From JACMQX01 sp044225675 (GTDB lineage Bacteria > Pseudomonadota > Gammaproteobacteria > Burkholderiales > Burkholderiaceae_C), in NCBI GenBank assembly GCA_044225675.1, contig JBGAIH010000003.1, forward strand, positions 62,001-126,000: a stretch of 64,000 nt of DNA. Direction: 5' to 3'. Positions within the stretch are counted from its first letter, which is position 1, and each line of letters begins with the position of its first letter. Made by a program: the position numbers and the translations under genes. Positions 43,399 to 51,442 of this stretch are shown here, piece by piece. A model generated the notes under the pieces. That model had not been told where the DNA came from and did no database searches. It saw nothing but the letters and a program-made list of their open reading frames with translations.

Positions 43399-43663
43399 TT
43401 GTCGTCTCCTGAATCTGCCCCCAGACGCCGCAGCCCATCGGGACCGGAGCGTCGACACCGTGGCGTGCTTTCGTGCGGCGCTCAGGGTACCCAAGGCATA
43501 CAGGCAATCGTAGGCAGCGGTGCTTGGCGCGGCAATGACGGATGGTCTCGATCAACTGACAAGGCACCTCTTTCGACGGATGGGGGAGCGAGGCAACCCC
43601 GCAGCCGAGCGGCCCTGCGCTAACCTCCCGGCATCGACGGCGAACTGAAGATGCAAGGAGACG

Positions 43664-44437
43664 ATGATGGATCTGGGTGCAATGCTGGCAGGCAAGCGGG
43701 TGCTGGTCACGGGGGCCTCGTCGGGCCTGGGCGAGAACTTCGCTCGGCTGGCTGCTGGTTGCAAGGCCAAGGTAGTGATTGGGGCGCGGCGCAAGGCGCG
43801 GCTCGACAAACTCGCCCAGGAACTCGAAAAGCTCGGTTCGCCTCAGGTCACGGTGCTGGAAATGGATGTGGCTTCCGAGCAGTCCATCGACGACGCCTTC
43901 GCCGAGATAGACGCCTCGGGCACCATCCTCGACGTGGTGGTTAACAACGCCGGGGCTTCCAACGACGCCTTGTCGCTCACGCTGCCTGTGTCCGACTTCG
44001 ACTCGCTGATGGAGACCAACGTGCGCGGCGTGTGGCTGGTGGCCGCGCGTGCCGCGCAGCGCTGGGTGGATGCGGGGCGGGGAGGCTCAGTCATCAACAT
44101 CGCATCGATCCTGGGCGAACGCGTGATGCCGGGCGCCATGCTGTATGCCACGTCCAAGGCTGCAGTCGTGCACATGACCAAGAGCCTGGCGCTCGAATGG
44201 GCGCGCCACGGCATTCGCGTCAATGCCATCGAGCCGGGCTACATCGACACCGAGATGACCGATGCCATGTGGGATACCGACCATGGCAAGGCGCTTATCA
44301 AGCGCATCCCGATGCGCCGCCTGGGTAAGCCGGAGGAGCTCAACGGTCTGTTCCTGCTGTTCGCGACCGAGGCCGGGTCGTGGATGACCGGCGCCTGCGT
44401 GCCAGTGGATGGCGGGCATCTGTGCTCGTCGCTTTGA
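43664..44437 (+). CDS. Short-chain dehydrogenase/reductase
   Basis: A 257-aa SDR with VTGASSGLGENFARL (nucleotide loop), NNAGAS, NIASILGERVMPGAMLYATSKAA with the catalytic Ser-Tyr-Lys set, and VDGGH at the end. The ATG at 43664 follows AAGGAGACG. It is divergent from the AraC gene on its left (265-bp gap) and convergent with a second AraC gene. It could be an extra 3-hydroxyacyl-CoA or alcohol dehydrogenase of cargo II. Confidence 0.88.
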   Translation: MMDLGAMLAGKRVLVTGASSGLGENFARLAAGCKAKVVIGARRKARLDKLAQELEKLGSPQVTVLEMDVASEQSIDDAFAEIDASGTILDVVVNNAGASNDALSLTLPVSDFDSLMETNVRGVWLVAARAAQRWVDAGRGGSVINIASILGERVMPGAMLYATSKAAVVHMTKSLALEWARHGIRVNAIEPGYIDTEMTDAMWDTDHGKALIKRIPMRRLGKPEELNGLFLLFATEAGSWMTGACVPVDGGHLCSSL

Positions 44438-44459
44438 GTGCGACCGCGTCGAAGCAGCG

Positions 44460-45503
44460 CTACGTTTTTTGGGTGCGCGAACGATAGACGCCTGGCGTGC
44501 TGCCGGTCCATGACTTGAAGGCCCGCTGGAAGGCGGTGCCGTCGGCGAACCCCAACTCGGCGGCGATGGCGCTCAGCGCGGCATCGGTGCTGGTCAACCG
44601 AACGATCGCCATGTCGCGCCGTAACTCGTCCTTCAGCACCTGAAAGGACTTGCCCTCCACGGCCAGATGCCGCTGCAGTGCGCTGACCGACATGTGCAAG
44701 CGCTGCGCGGCGACAGTCAGATCGGGCCACTCCGGGCACGCTTGCTGCAATAGCGCGCGCACCCGCGCGCTGGCTGTCCGCTCGATTAGACGCGGGCCGA
44801 TCAGGTTGCCCGGTGTGGCACGCAAAAAGGTCTGGAGCGCGGCGGTGTCACGGCGCATCGGCTGCGTGAATGCGGATGCCTCGAACCAGACCGCCGACCG
44901 CGCCTGCCCGAACCGCAACGTGCCCGAGAAGATTTGGGCATAGTCTGCGGCACGCGGCGGTGGCTCGAAGGCAAAATCGAGCCCTCTGGGCACCAGTCGG
45001 CCGCCGTGCAGCCATACCAGCAGACGCCAGAAAACGCGCAACAGCAGCCCGTGCAGGAAGTCTGAATGTTTGCCCAGGGCGTGGCGCACGTCCAGAGCAG
45101 CACCCTTGAGCAAGCCATCAGAGACGGGCACAAGCGCCACGTCGTCCTGCAGCAGGGCGAAGGATGCACTCACGCGCTGCAAGGCGGCTGCCAGCGTCTT
45201 GGCCCCGAGCGTAGAGCGAGCCATCAGCGCAAAGCTGCCGCAGCGCAACGGCCGACCGTGTAGATGGCCTAGGCATTCGTCGTCCAAGCTGTTCTTCACG
45301 GCACTGAAGAGTGCGATGTATTGCTCTATGGTCACACGCGACTGCTCCAGATGCAGCAGCGACTCGGCGATGCGGGCCTGCGCCAGAACGCCATCCAGCC
45401 AGGACTCGGTGGCCAGTCCTTTGCTGCGCGCGCCGTCGAGCAGGCCATGCACGGCAAAAACAGGAACAGTGACGACGGGTTTCAACATGGTCAAAGGGAG
45501 CAA
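44460..45503 (-). CDS. AraC family regulator (OruR/ArgR-like)
   Basis: A 347-aa AraC-type regulator with the N-terminal Arabinose_bd-like (OruR) domain, for example SRVTIEQYIALFSAVKNSL. The C-terminal DNA-binding domain includes LTVAAQRLHMSVSALQRHLA and LSAIAAELGFADGTAFQRAF. The ATG at 45503 or the in-frame ATG at 45488 may be used. It is divergent from the nitroreductase gene, so it may control the rightward nitroreductase-ACAD-etfBA operon. Confidence 0.87.
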   Translation of the reverse strand: MLPLTMLKPVVTVPVFAVHGLLDGARSKGLATESWLDGVLAQARIAESLLHLEQSRVTIEQYIALFSAVKNSLDDECLGHLHGRPLRCGSFALMARSTLGAKTLAAALQRVSASFALLQDDVALVPVSDGLLKGAALDVRHALGKHSDFLHGLLLRVFWRLLVWLHGGRLVPRGLDFAFEPPPRAADYAQIFSGTLRFGQARSAVWFEASAFTQPMRRDTAALQTFLRATPGNLIGPRLIERTASARVRALLQQACPEWPDLTVAAQRLHMSVSALQRHLAVEGKSFQVLKDELRRDMAIVRLTSTDAALSAIAAELGFADGTAFQRAFKSWTGSTPGVYRSRTQKT

Positions 45504-45575
45504 CGATAGCTGGCGCTGAATCCGAAATTACACCAAGAAAACGGCCCGCTAACGATGTAGCGTCCGGCTGCGGTC

Positions 45576-45636
45576 AACCGGATTTTGCCTTGTGCATACA
45601 AAGTCAACTCGCCATGCACTGGCGGGCAAGACGCGT
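45576..45636 (-). repeat. Imperfect inverted repeat, copy B
   Basis: Inverted partner of 42358-42420, here in the noncoding gap between the second araC-type gene and the nitroreductase gene. Read on the minus strand it carries the same 20-base core and then diverges slowly. In both copies one frame gives the peptide ASCPPVHG(K/E)LTL, so the two come from a common ancestor, perhaps an interspersed chromosomal repeat. Confidence 0.65.
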
Positions 45637-45782
45637 ATGTGCCGAGTGCCCAGAATACCGCTTGGTAGCACACCCAGGGACGACCCGTGGACGTTCGGCA
45701 TCGATGCATTCGCATGAATGCTTCTTCGGCAACGGCATGTCGGTGTGCTCACCCGAATAGCCCAGCAACCAGGAGAGAGTGA

Positions 45783-46484
45783 ATGTCTGTCTGCGCCGTG
45801 CCTTTGCGCAACATGCTGATTGATGCGGTGATGCGCGAACGTCGTTCCGTGCGCGCCTTTCTGCCGACCCCGGTGTCGCAAGAAGCGGTGGCCCAGATTC
45901 TGTCGGTGGCAGCCAGCGCGCCCAGTGGCACCAACACCCAGCCGTGGCATGTCATTGCCGTGGCGGGCGAGGCGAGGAAGCGCCTATGCGACCGTGTATT
46001 GCACGCCTTTCACCATGAAGAGGGAGAGCACCAGTCCGAATACGACATCTACCCGGCCGAGTTCTTCGAGCCCTACCTGACCAGGCGGCGTCGGTGCGGT
46101 TTCGCTCTTTATGCCGCAGTCGGAATCTCCAAGGGAGATACGGATGCCATGCGCGCTCAACATGCACGCAACTTTGCCTTCTTCGATGCGCCGGTCGGTT
46201 TGATCTTCACCTTGGACCGGCGCATGGTGCAGAGCAGTTGGGTGGACTACGGGATGTTCTTACAGAACATCATGCTGGCGGCCCGCGCACGAGGCCTGGA
46301 TACCTGTTCGCAGATGGCGTGGACCCTTTACCCGCGCCTTCTGGCTGAAGCCCTGCAAATCCCGGACGGGCAGATGGTCCTGTGCGGCATGGCACTGGGC
46401 TATGCCGACCCGGCGGCCGTGGTGAACCGCGTGCGCACCGAGCGTGAGCCGGTCGAGAACTTCACACGCTTCAGCGGCTTCTAG
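45783..46484 (+). CDS. Nitroreductase family flavoprotein
   Basis: A 233-aa FMN-binding protein. RRSVRAFLPTPVSQ and AASAPSGTNTQPWHVIAV form the N-terminal FMN site; LQNIMLAARARGLDTCSQMAW and GMALGYADPAAVVN are in the second half. The ATG follows AGGAGAGAGTGA. It may act on an enoyl, quinone or nitro group in the catabolic pathway; it is not proof of nitroaromatic degradation. Confidence 0.88.
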   Translation: MSVCAVPLRNMLIDAVMRERRSVRAFLPTPVSQEAVAQILSVAASAPSGTNTQPWHVIAVAGEARKRLCDRVLHAFHHEEGEHQSEYDIYPAEFFEPYLTRRRRCGFALYAAVGISKGDTDAMRAQHARNFAFFDAPVGLIFTLDRRMVQSSWVDYGMFLQNIMLAARARGLDTCSQMAWTLYPRLLAEALQIPDGQMVLCGMALGYADPAAVVNRVRTEREPVENFTRFSGF

Positions 46485-46641
46485 AAATCTTGTCATACCA
46501 ACTAATCGCGTCGTAAGCCGCCTGAGAAATTCAGCCGCCCTGAAGCGGTTGATCGACCGGGCCTTGTCCTGGTGGGTAGGGTCATGCATGGATGTATGCC
46601 CTATGGGGCAGACGGGTTGAACCCACAAAGAGGAGTAAGCA

Positions 46642-48423
46642 ATGTCTACCTACGCCGCGCCCTTGCGCGACATGCTGTTCACGATGAAGGAAGTCGGAGG
46701 CCTGGATGCGATCTGTGCCCAGCCGGGCCATGAAGAAACCACGCCCGACCTGGTCGAGGCCATCCTGCAGGAGGCTGCCCACTACGCCACCGGCGTGCTT
46801 GATCCGCTGAACCGCACCGGCGACGTGCAGGGCGCGCGCTGGCACGACGGCCAGGTCACGCCAGCCGATGGCTTTCGCGAAGCCTGGGCCAGCTTCTGCG
46901 AGAACGGCTGGAACGGCATGCCCGCTGCCACCGAATGGGGCGGCCAGGGCCTGCCCACGCTGGTGTCCACAGCCGTGCTGGAGATGTGGAAGTCGTCCAA
47001 CCTCGCGTTCAGCCTGTGCCAGATGCTCACGCTGGGCGCGGTGGAAGCCATTGCGCACCATGGCAGCGACGCACTCAAGCGCCGCTTCCTGGAGCCCATG
47101 GTCGCGGGCCGCTGGACCGGCACCATGAACCTCACCGAGCCCCAAGCAGGCTCCGACTTGGCCGCGCTGCGCAGTCGCGCCGTGCCCGAAGGCGACCATT
47201 ACCGCGTCAGCGGAAACAAGATCTTCATCACCTGGGGCGAGCACGACATGGCCGAGAACATCGTCCACCTCGTGCTGGCGCGCCTGCCCGATGCACCGCC
47301 CGGCGTGAAAGGCATCTCGCTGTTCCTGTGCCCGAAGTACCTGGTCAACGACGACGGCTCCCTGGGCGAACGCAACGACCTGGCCTGCACCTCCATCGAG
47401 CACAAGATGGGCATCCACGGCAGCCCCACGGCGTCGATGAGCTTTGGCGACTGCGGGGGCGCGATCGGCTACCTGGTCGGCGAGCCGAACCAGGGGCTGG
47501 CCTGCATGTTCACGATGATGAACCATGCGCGGCTGAACGTCGGCCTTGAAGGCGTGGGCATCGCCGAGCGCGCCTACCAGCGCGCACGCGCCTACGCGCT
47601 GGAGCGGGTGCAGGGCAAGCCACTGCTCAGCGGCAGCACCACCATCGCCGGCCACCCGGACGTGCGGCGCATGCTGATGGACATGAAGGCCCGCACCGAG
47701 GCCATGCGCGCATTGGCCTATTTCTGCGCCGGCCAGATGGACCGCGCCGCAGGCCACGCCGACGCGCAAGAGCGCGAGCAGGCGCTGGCCCTGGTCGGCC
47801 TGCTGATCCCGGTGGTCAAGGGCTGGTGCACCGACAGCGCACAGGGCATCACGTCCGATGGTGTGCAGGTGCATGGCGGCATGGGTTACGTCGAGGAAAC
47901 CGGCGCCTCACAGCACTTGCGCGACGCGCGCATCACGACCATCTACGAAGGCACGACGGGCATCCAGGCCAACGACCTGATTGGCCGCAAGCTGGCGCGC
48001 GAGGGCGGGCGCACGCTGAAGGCACTGCTGGGCCGCATCGACGGCGATGCGCGCCGGTTGGCCGAGATGCCCGATGCCGCGCTGGCGCAGATCGGCGGCG
48101 TGTTAGCGGCTTCGGCGCGTGCGCTGGGGGACGCGGCCGACTGGCTGCTGGCCCACGACGACCAACCCGCGCAGTGCGCGGCGGGCGCCGTGCCCTTCTT
48201 GCGGCTGGCGGGCACGGTGATCGGCGGCTGGCTGTCGGCGCGCATGGCCGAAGCCGCCACTGCGCAACTCGCGGCGAGATCTGGCGATGCGGGCTTTCTC
48301 GGCGCCAAGCGTGCCACGGCCAGCCACTACGCAGCGCATGTCCTAGTGCAGGCGCCGATGTTGCGCGACATCGTCACGGGCGGCGCCGCCAGCACGCTGG
48401 CCCTGGCGGATGATCAACTCTGA
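46642..48423 (+). CDS. Acyl-CoA dehydrogenase, large (DmdC-like)
   Basis: A 593-aa acyl-CoA dehydrogenase of the long group that includes 3-methylmercaptopropionyl-CoA dehydrogenase DmdC, with an extra C-terminal domain. MNLTEPQAGSDLAALRSRAV and KIFITWGEHDM are the flavin and substrate segments, and TTIYEGTTGIQANDLIGRKL carries the catalytic Glu. AGAGGAGTAAGCA precedes the ATG. It is followed by etfB and etfA, its electron acceptor, so the three form a working unit. Confidence 0.9.
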   Translation: MSTYAAPLRDMLFTMKEVGGLDAICAQPGHEETTPDLVEAILQEAAHYATGVLDPLNRTGDVQGARWHDGQVTPADGFREAWASFCENGWNGMPAATEWGGQGLPTLVSTAVLEMWKSSNLAFSLCQMLTLGAVEAIAHHGSDALKRRFLEPMVAGRWTGTMNLTEPQAGSDLAALRSRAVPEGDHYRVSGNKIFITWGEHDMAENIVHLVLARLPDAPPGVKGISLFLCPKYLVNDDGSLGERNDLACTSIEHKMGIHGSPTASMSFGDCGGAIGYLVGEPNQGLACMFTMMNHARLNVGLEGVGIAERAYQRARAYALERVQGKPLLSGSTTIAGHPDVRRMLMDMKARTEAMRALAYFCAGQMDRAAGHADAQEREQALALVGLLIPVVKGWCTDSAQGITSDGVQVHGGMGYVEETGASQHLRDARITTIYEGTTGIQANDLIGRKLAREGGRTLKALLGRIDGDARRLAEMPDAALAQIGGVLAASARALGDAADWLLAHDDQPAQCAAGAVPFLRLAGTVIGGWLSARMAEAATAQLAARSGDAGFLGAKRATASHYAAHVLVQAPMLRDIVTGGAASTLALADDQL

Positions 48424-48447
48424 ATGATCCTGAAAGGAAACCCTCCC

Positions 48448-49197
48448 ATGAAAATCCTGGTTCCCGTCAAGCGGGTGGTTGACTACAACGTCAAGGTCCG
48501 CGTCCAGAGCGATGGCAGCGGCGTGGACATCGCCAATGTCAAAATGAGCATGAACCCCTTCGACGAGATTGCCGTCGAAGAGGCTGTGCGGCTCAAGGAG
48601 AAAGGCGCGGCAACGGAGATCGTCGCCGTCTCGTGCGGCGTGTCCCAATGCCAGGAGACGCTGCGCACCGCCATGGCCATCGGTGCCGACCGCGGCATCC
48701 TGGTCGAGACCAATGAAGAACTGCAGCCGCTGGCCGTGGCTAAGCTGCTCAAGGCCCTGATCGACAATGAACAGCCCGGCCTCGTGATCCTGGGCAAGCA
48801 GGCCATCGACGACGACTGCAACCAGACCGGCCAGATGCTGGCGGCGCTGGCCGACCTGCCGCAAGCCACCTTCGCCTCCAAGGTCGAGATCGCCGGCGAC
48901 AAGGCAGCCGTGACCCGCGAAGTGGACGGCGGCCTGGAAACCCTCAGCCTTACGCTGCCCGCCGTCATCACCGCCGACCTGCGCCTGAACGAGCCGCGCT
49001 ACGTCACGCTGCCCAACATCATGAAGGCCAAGAAAAAGCCGCTGGACACCGTCAAGCCCGAAGACCTCGGCGTGGACGTGGCCCCGCGCCTGAAGAACTT
49101 GAAGGTCAGCGAACCCGCCAAGCGCGGCGCCGGCGTGAAGGTGGCCGACGTGGCCGCCCTGGTCGAGAAACTCAAGAACGAAGCGAAGGTGATCTGA
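48448..49197 (+). CDS. etfB: Electron transfer flavoprotein, beta subunit
   Basis: A 249-aa EtfB. It begins MKILVPVKRVVDYNVKVRV. VEEAVRLKEKG and AMAIGADRGI are in the AMP site, LGKQAIDDDCNQTGQMLAAL is the ETF-beta signature, and ITADLRLNEPRYVTLPNIMK is the recognition loop that docks dehydrogenases. The ATG at 48448 follows AAAGGAAACCCTCCC. It receives electrons from the two acyl-CoA dehydrogenases of cargo II. Confidence 0.95.
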   Translation: MKILVPVKRVVDYNVKVRVQSDGSGVDIANVKMSMNPFDEIAVEEAVRLKEKGAATEIVAVSCGVSQCQETLRTAMAIGADRGILVETNEELQPLAVAKLLKALIDNEQPGLVILGKQAIDDDCNQTGQMLAALADLPQATFASKVEIAGDKAAVTREVDGGLETLSLTLPAVITADLRLNEPRYVTLPNIMKAKKKPLDTVKPEDLGVDVAPRLKNLKVSEPAKRGAGVKVADVAALVEKLKNEAKVI

Positions 49198-49198
49198 C

Positions 49199-50143
49199 AT
49201 GACCGTACTCGTAATCGCTGAACACGACAACGCGACCATCAAGGGCGCGACGCTCAACACCGTGACGGCCGCCGCAGCCTGCGGCGGCGACGTGCACGTG
49301 CTGGTGGCCGGCCACAACGCCGGCGCTGCCGCACAGCAAGCCAGCCAGATCGCCGGCGTTGCCAAGGTCATCCACGCCGACGGCGCCAGCCTGGCCCACG
49401 GCCTCGCCGAGAACGTGGCCGCCCAGGTGCTGGCACTCCATGGCAGTGGTGCCGGCAACTACAGCCACATCCTGTTCCCCGCCACCGCCAGCGGCAAGAA
49501 CGTGGCCCCGCGCGTGGCTGCCAAGCTCGACGTCGCCCAGATCAGCGACATCACCAAGGTCATCTCCGCCGATACCTTCGAGCGCCCCATCTACGCCGGC
49601 AACGCCATCGCCACCGTGCAGTCTGCTGATGCCGTGAAGGTCATCACCGTGCGCACCACCGGCTTTGACGCCGCCGCCGCCACGGGTGGCAGCGCCGCTG
49701 TCGAAACCGCTGCTGCGGCCGCCGACGCTGGCAAGAGCAGCTACGTGGGCAGCGAGATCGCCAAGAGCGACCGCCCCGAACTCACCGCCGCCAAGATCAT
49801 CGTGTCTGGTGGCCGTGCGCTGGGCAGCAAGGAAAAGTTCGACGAAGTCATCACCCCCCTGGCCGACAAGCTGGGCGCTGCCATCGGCGCCAGCCGTGCT
49901 GCCGTGGATGCGGGCTACGCCCCCAACGACCTGCAAGTGGGCCAGACGGGCAAGATCGTCGCGCCGCAGTTGTACATTGCCGCCGGCATCTCGGGCGCCA
50001 TCCAGCACCTGGCCGGCATGAAGGACTCCAAGGTGATCGTGGCGATCAACAAGGACCCCGAGGCCCCGATCTTCAGCGTGGCCGACTACGGGCTGGAGGC
50101 GGACCTTTTCGCAGTTGTGCCGGAATTCGTCAAGGCCTTTTAA
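49199..50143 (+). CDS. etfA: Electron transfer flavoprotein, alpha subunit
   Basis: A 314-aa EtfA. The C-terminal FAD domain is evident: IIVSGGRALGSKEKF, IGASRAAVDAGYAPNDLQVG, YIAAGISGAIQHLAGMKDS and AINKDPEAPIFSVADYGLEAD. It starts one base after the etfB stop. It passes electrons to ETF-quinone oxidoreductase, which is not in the window and must come from the host. Its stop codon lies only 17 bp before the preferred traR start, so cargo II ends here. Confidence 0.95.
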   Translation: MTVLVIAEHDNATIKGATLNTVTAAAACGGDVHVLVAGHNAGAAAQQASQIAGVAKVIHADGASLAHGLAENVAAQVLALHGSGAGNYSHILFPATASGKNVAPRVAAKLDVAQISDITKVISADTFERPIYAGNAIATVQSADAVKVITVRTTGFDAAAATGGSAAVETAAAAADAGKSSYVGSEIAKSDRPELTAAKIIVSGGRALGSKEKFDEVITPLADKLGAAIGASRAAVDAGYAPNDLQVGQTGKIVAPQLYIAAGISGAIQHLAGMKDSKVIVAINKDPEAPIFSVADYGLEADLFAVVPEFVKAF

Positions 50144-50160
50144 ATTGGATGAGATACACC

Positions 50161-51075
50161 ATGGAGCTTCGGCATTTACGTTGCTTTATAGCGGTGGCCG
50201 AAGAACTTCACTTCGGCCGCGCAGCGGAAAAGCTGCACATCGATCAGTCCCCTTTGTCGCGCACCATCAAGGAGATAGAGGAAGAGCTCGGGGCGCAACT
50301 GTTCACGCGAACCACGCGAAGCACCCGCCTGACCTTTGCCGGAATGGCATTCCTGGAGCGGGTGCCGCGAATCTTCGAAGCTCTGAAACAGGCGTGTGAC
50401 GGCGTCAAGTCCGCCGCCAGTGGGTTTCAGCGACAGTTGCGCATCGCTTTGTCCGATGGCATCACGCCCTCGCGAATGCCGACGCTGCTGGCACAGTGCC
50501 GAGCGGAAGATCCAGAGATTGATGTTCGGCTATTTGAGGTGCCGTTGGATCAACAGATCAAGGGTCTGCACGATGACCTGTATGACGTCGGCTTTTCGAT
50601 GGCCGAAGAGGTGGGCGACGGCATTGTGGTCAGGCCTGCATGGGAAGACGAACTGATGGTGGCGGTCCCAGCTCGCCATCCTGTTCTGGCCCACAAGCAC
50701 GTGCCGTTGGAAGAAGTGTTGCGCTATCCGCTGGCGCTATGCGATCCGGCGATATGCGAAGGCCATGCACGCCAAGTTGATCGCGTTTTGCAGCGCTACG
50801 AGCAACAGCCACTGATCGCCCAGCGCGTGGCGTCCTATGAGGTGATGATGACCTTGGTCTCAGCCGGATTGGCGCTCGGTTTGGCGGGCGCCGCGCACAT
50901 TGCATCCGGCCGTGGGCCAGGTGTTGTGGCCCGGCGCTTGGCGGGCAAGCCGCAGATGCTGGCCACGTATCTGCTGCACCGTGACGTGGAGCCCTCCGAA
51001 ATGCTGGCCCGGTTCATCGAACGAGTGGCCTCCATTGATTCGGCGGATGGCTCCAGCGCCGCCGAGGACTCCTGA
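50161..51075 (+). CDS. traR: LysR-type regulator TraR of the transfer genes
   Basis: A 304-aa LysR-type regulator. The winged helix spans residues 1-60: MELRHLRCFIAVAEELHFGR, then AAEKLHIDQSPLSRTIKEIE. The inducer-binding domain follows. In Tn4371-like ICEs a LysR-type gene called traR stands just before traG, as here. I start at 50161 because the family begins MELRHL; an in-frame ATG at 50149 is possible. There is almost no room for its own promoter between etfA and traR, so transcription probably comes from cargo II. Confidence 0.85.
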   Translation: MELRHLRCFIAVAEELHFGRAAEKLHIDQSPLSRTIKEIEEELGAQLFTRTTRSTRLTFAGMAFLERVPRIFEALKQACDGVKSAASGFQRQLRIALSDGITPSRMPTLLAQCRAEDPEIDVRLFEVPLDQQIKGLHDDLYDVGFSMAEEVGDGIVVRPAWEDELMVAVPARHPVLAHKHVPLEEVLRYPLALCDPAICEGHARQVDRVLQRYEQQPLIAQRVASYEVMMTLVSAGLALGLAGAAHIASGRGPGVVARRLAGKPQMLATYLLHRDVEPSEMLARFIERVASIDSADGSSAAEDS

Positions 51076-51100
51076 TCCACCTGCTGAAAGGACCCAAGCC

Positions 51101-51328
51101 ATGACCCGATTCCTGCCGCTGCTGATGGTTGCCGCACTGACGGGCTGTGGACCATCCCAACCGACGGAAACCGTGGACTTCCTCGTTGCCCATCCCGAGC
51201 GCCTCAAAGAAGTCCAGCGCCTGTGCAAGGAAGACCGCGCGAAGGCAGGAGAAGAACTCTGCCGCCGTGCGGCCGAAGCCGCCAACCGGCGTTTCTTCGG
51301 CGATCGGCCGGAACAGCAATCCAAATAG
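51101..51328 (+). CDS. eexN: EexN-family lipoprotein (entry exclusion)
   Basis: A 75-aa lipoprotein with a short signal peptide and lipobox LTGC (Cys16). After it comes the EexN pattern TVDFLVAHPERLKEVQRLC, with further Cys in the mature part. EexN proteins block redundant entry of the same element into a cell that already has it. A ribosome site AAAGGACCCAAGCC precedes the ATG. Its place between traR and traG fits. Confidence 0.82.
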   Translation: MTRFLPLLMVAALTGCGPSQPTETVDFLVAHPERLKEVQRLCKEDRAKAGEELCRRAAEAANRRFFGDRPEQQSK

Positions 51329-51442
51329 CGCCCCGCGCCGTCGCCTGGCCGCGACAGAGTTCTTGCTGTTACCTCATCACGCCGCAGCGCGCTCGCGCAT
51401 GCGGCAACGGCATGTCCCTGTGCCGTAGCGGGAGGTTGGCCA

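Noticed and set aside
45783..46484. Nitroaromatic degradation marker
   Set aside because: The nitroreductase family covers many flavoenzymes; nothing else in the window supports nitroaromatic substrates.
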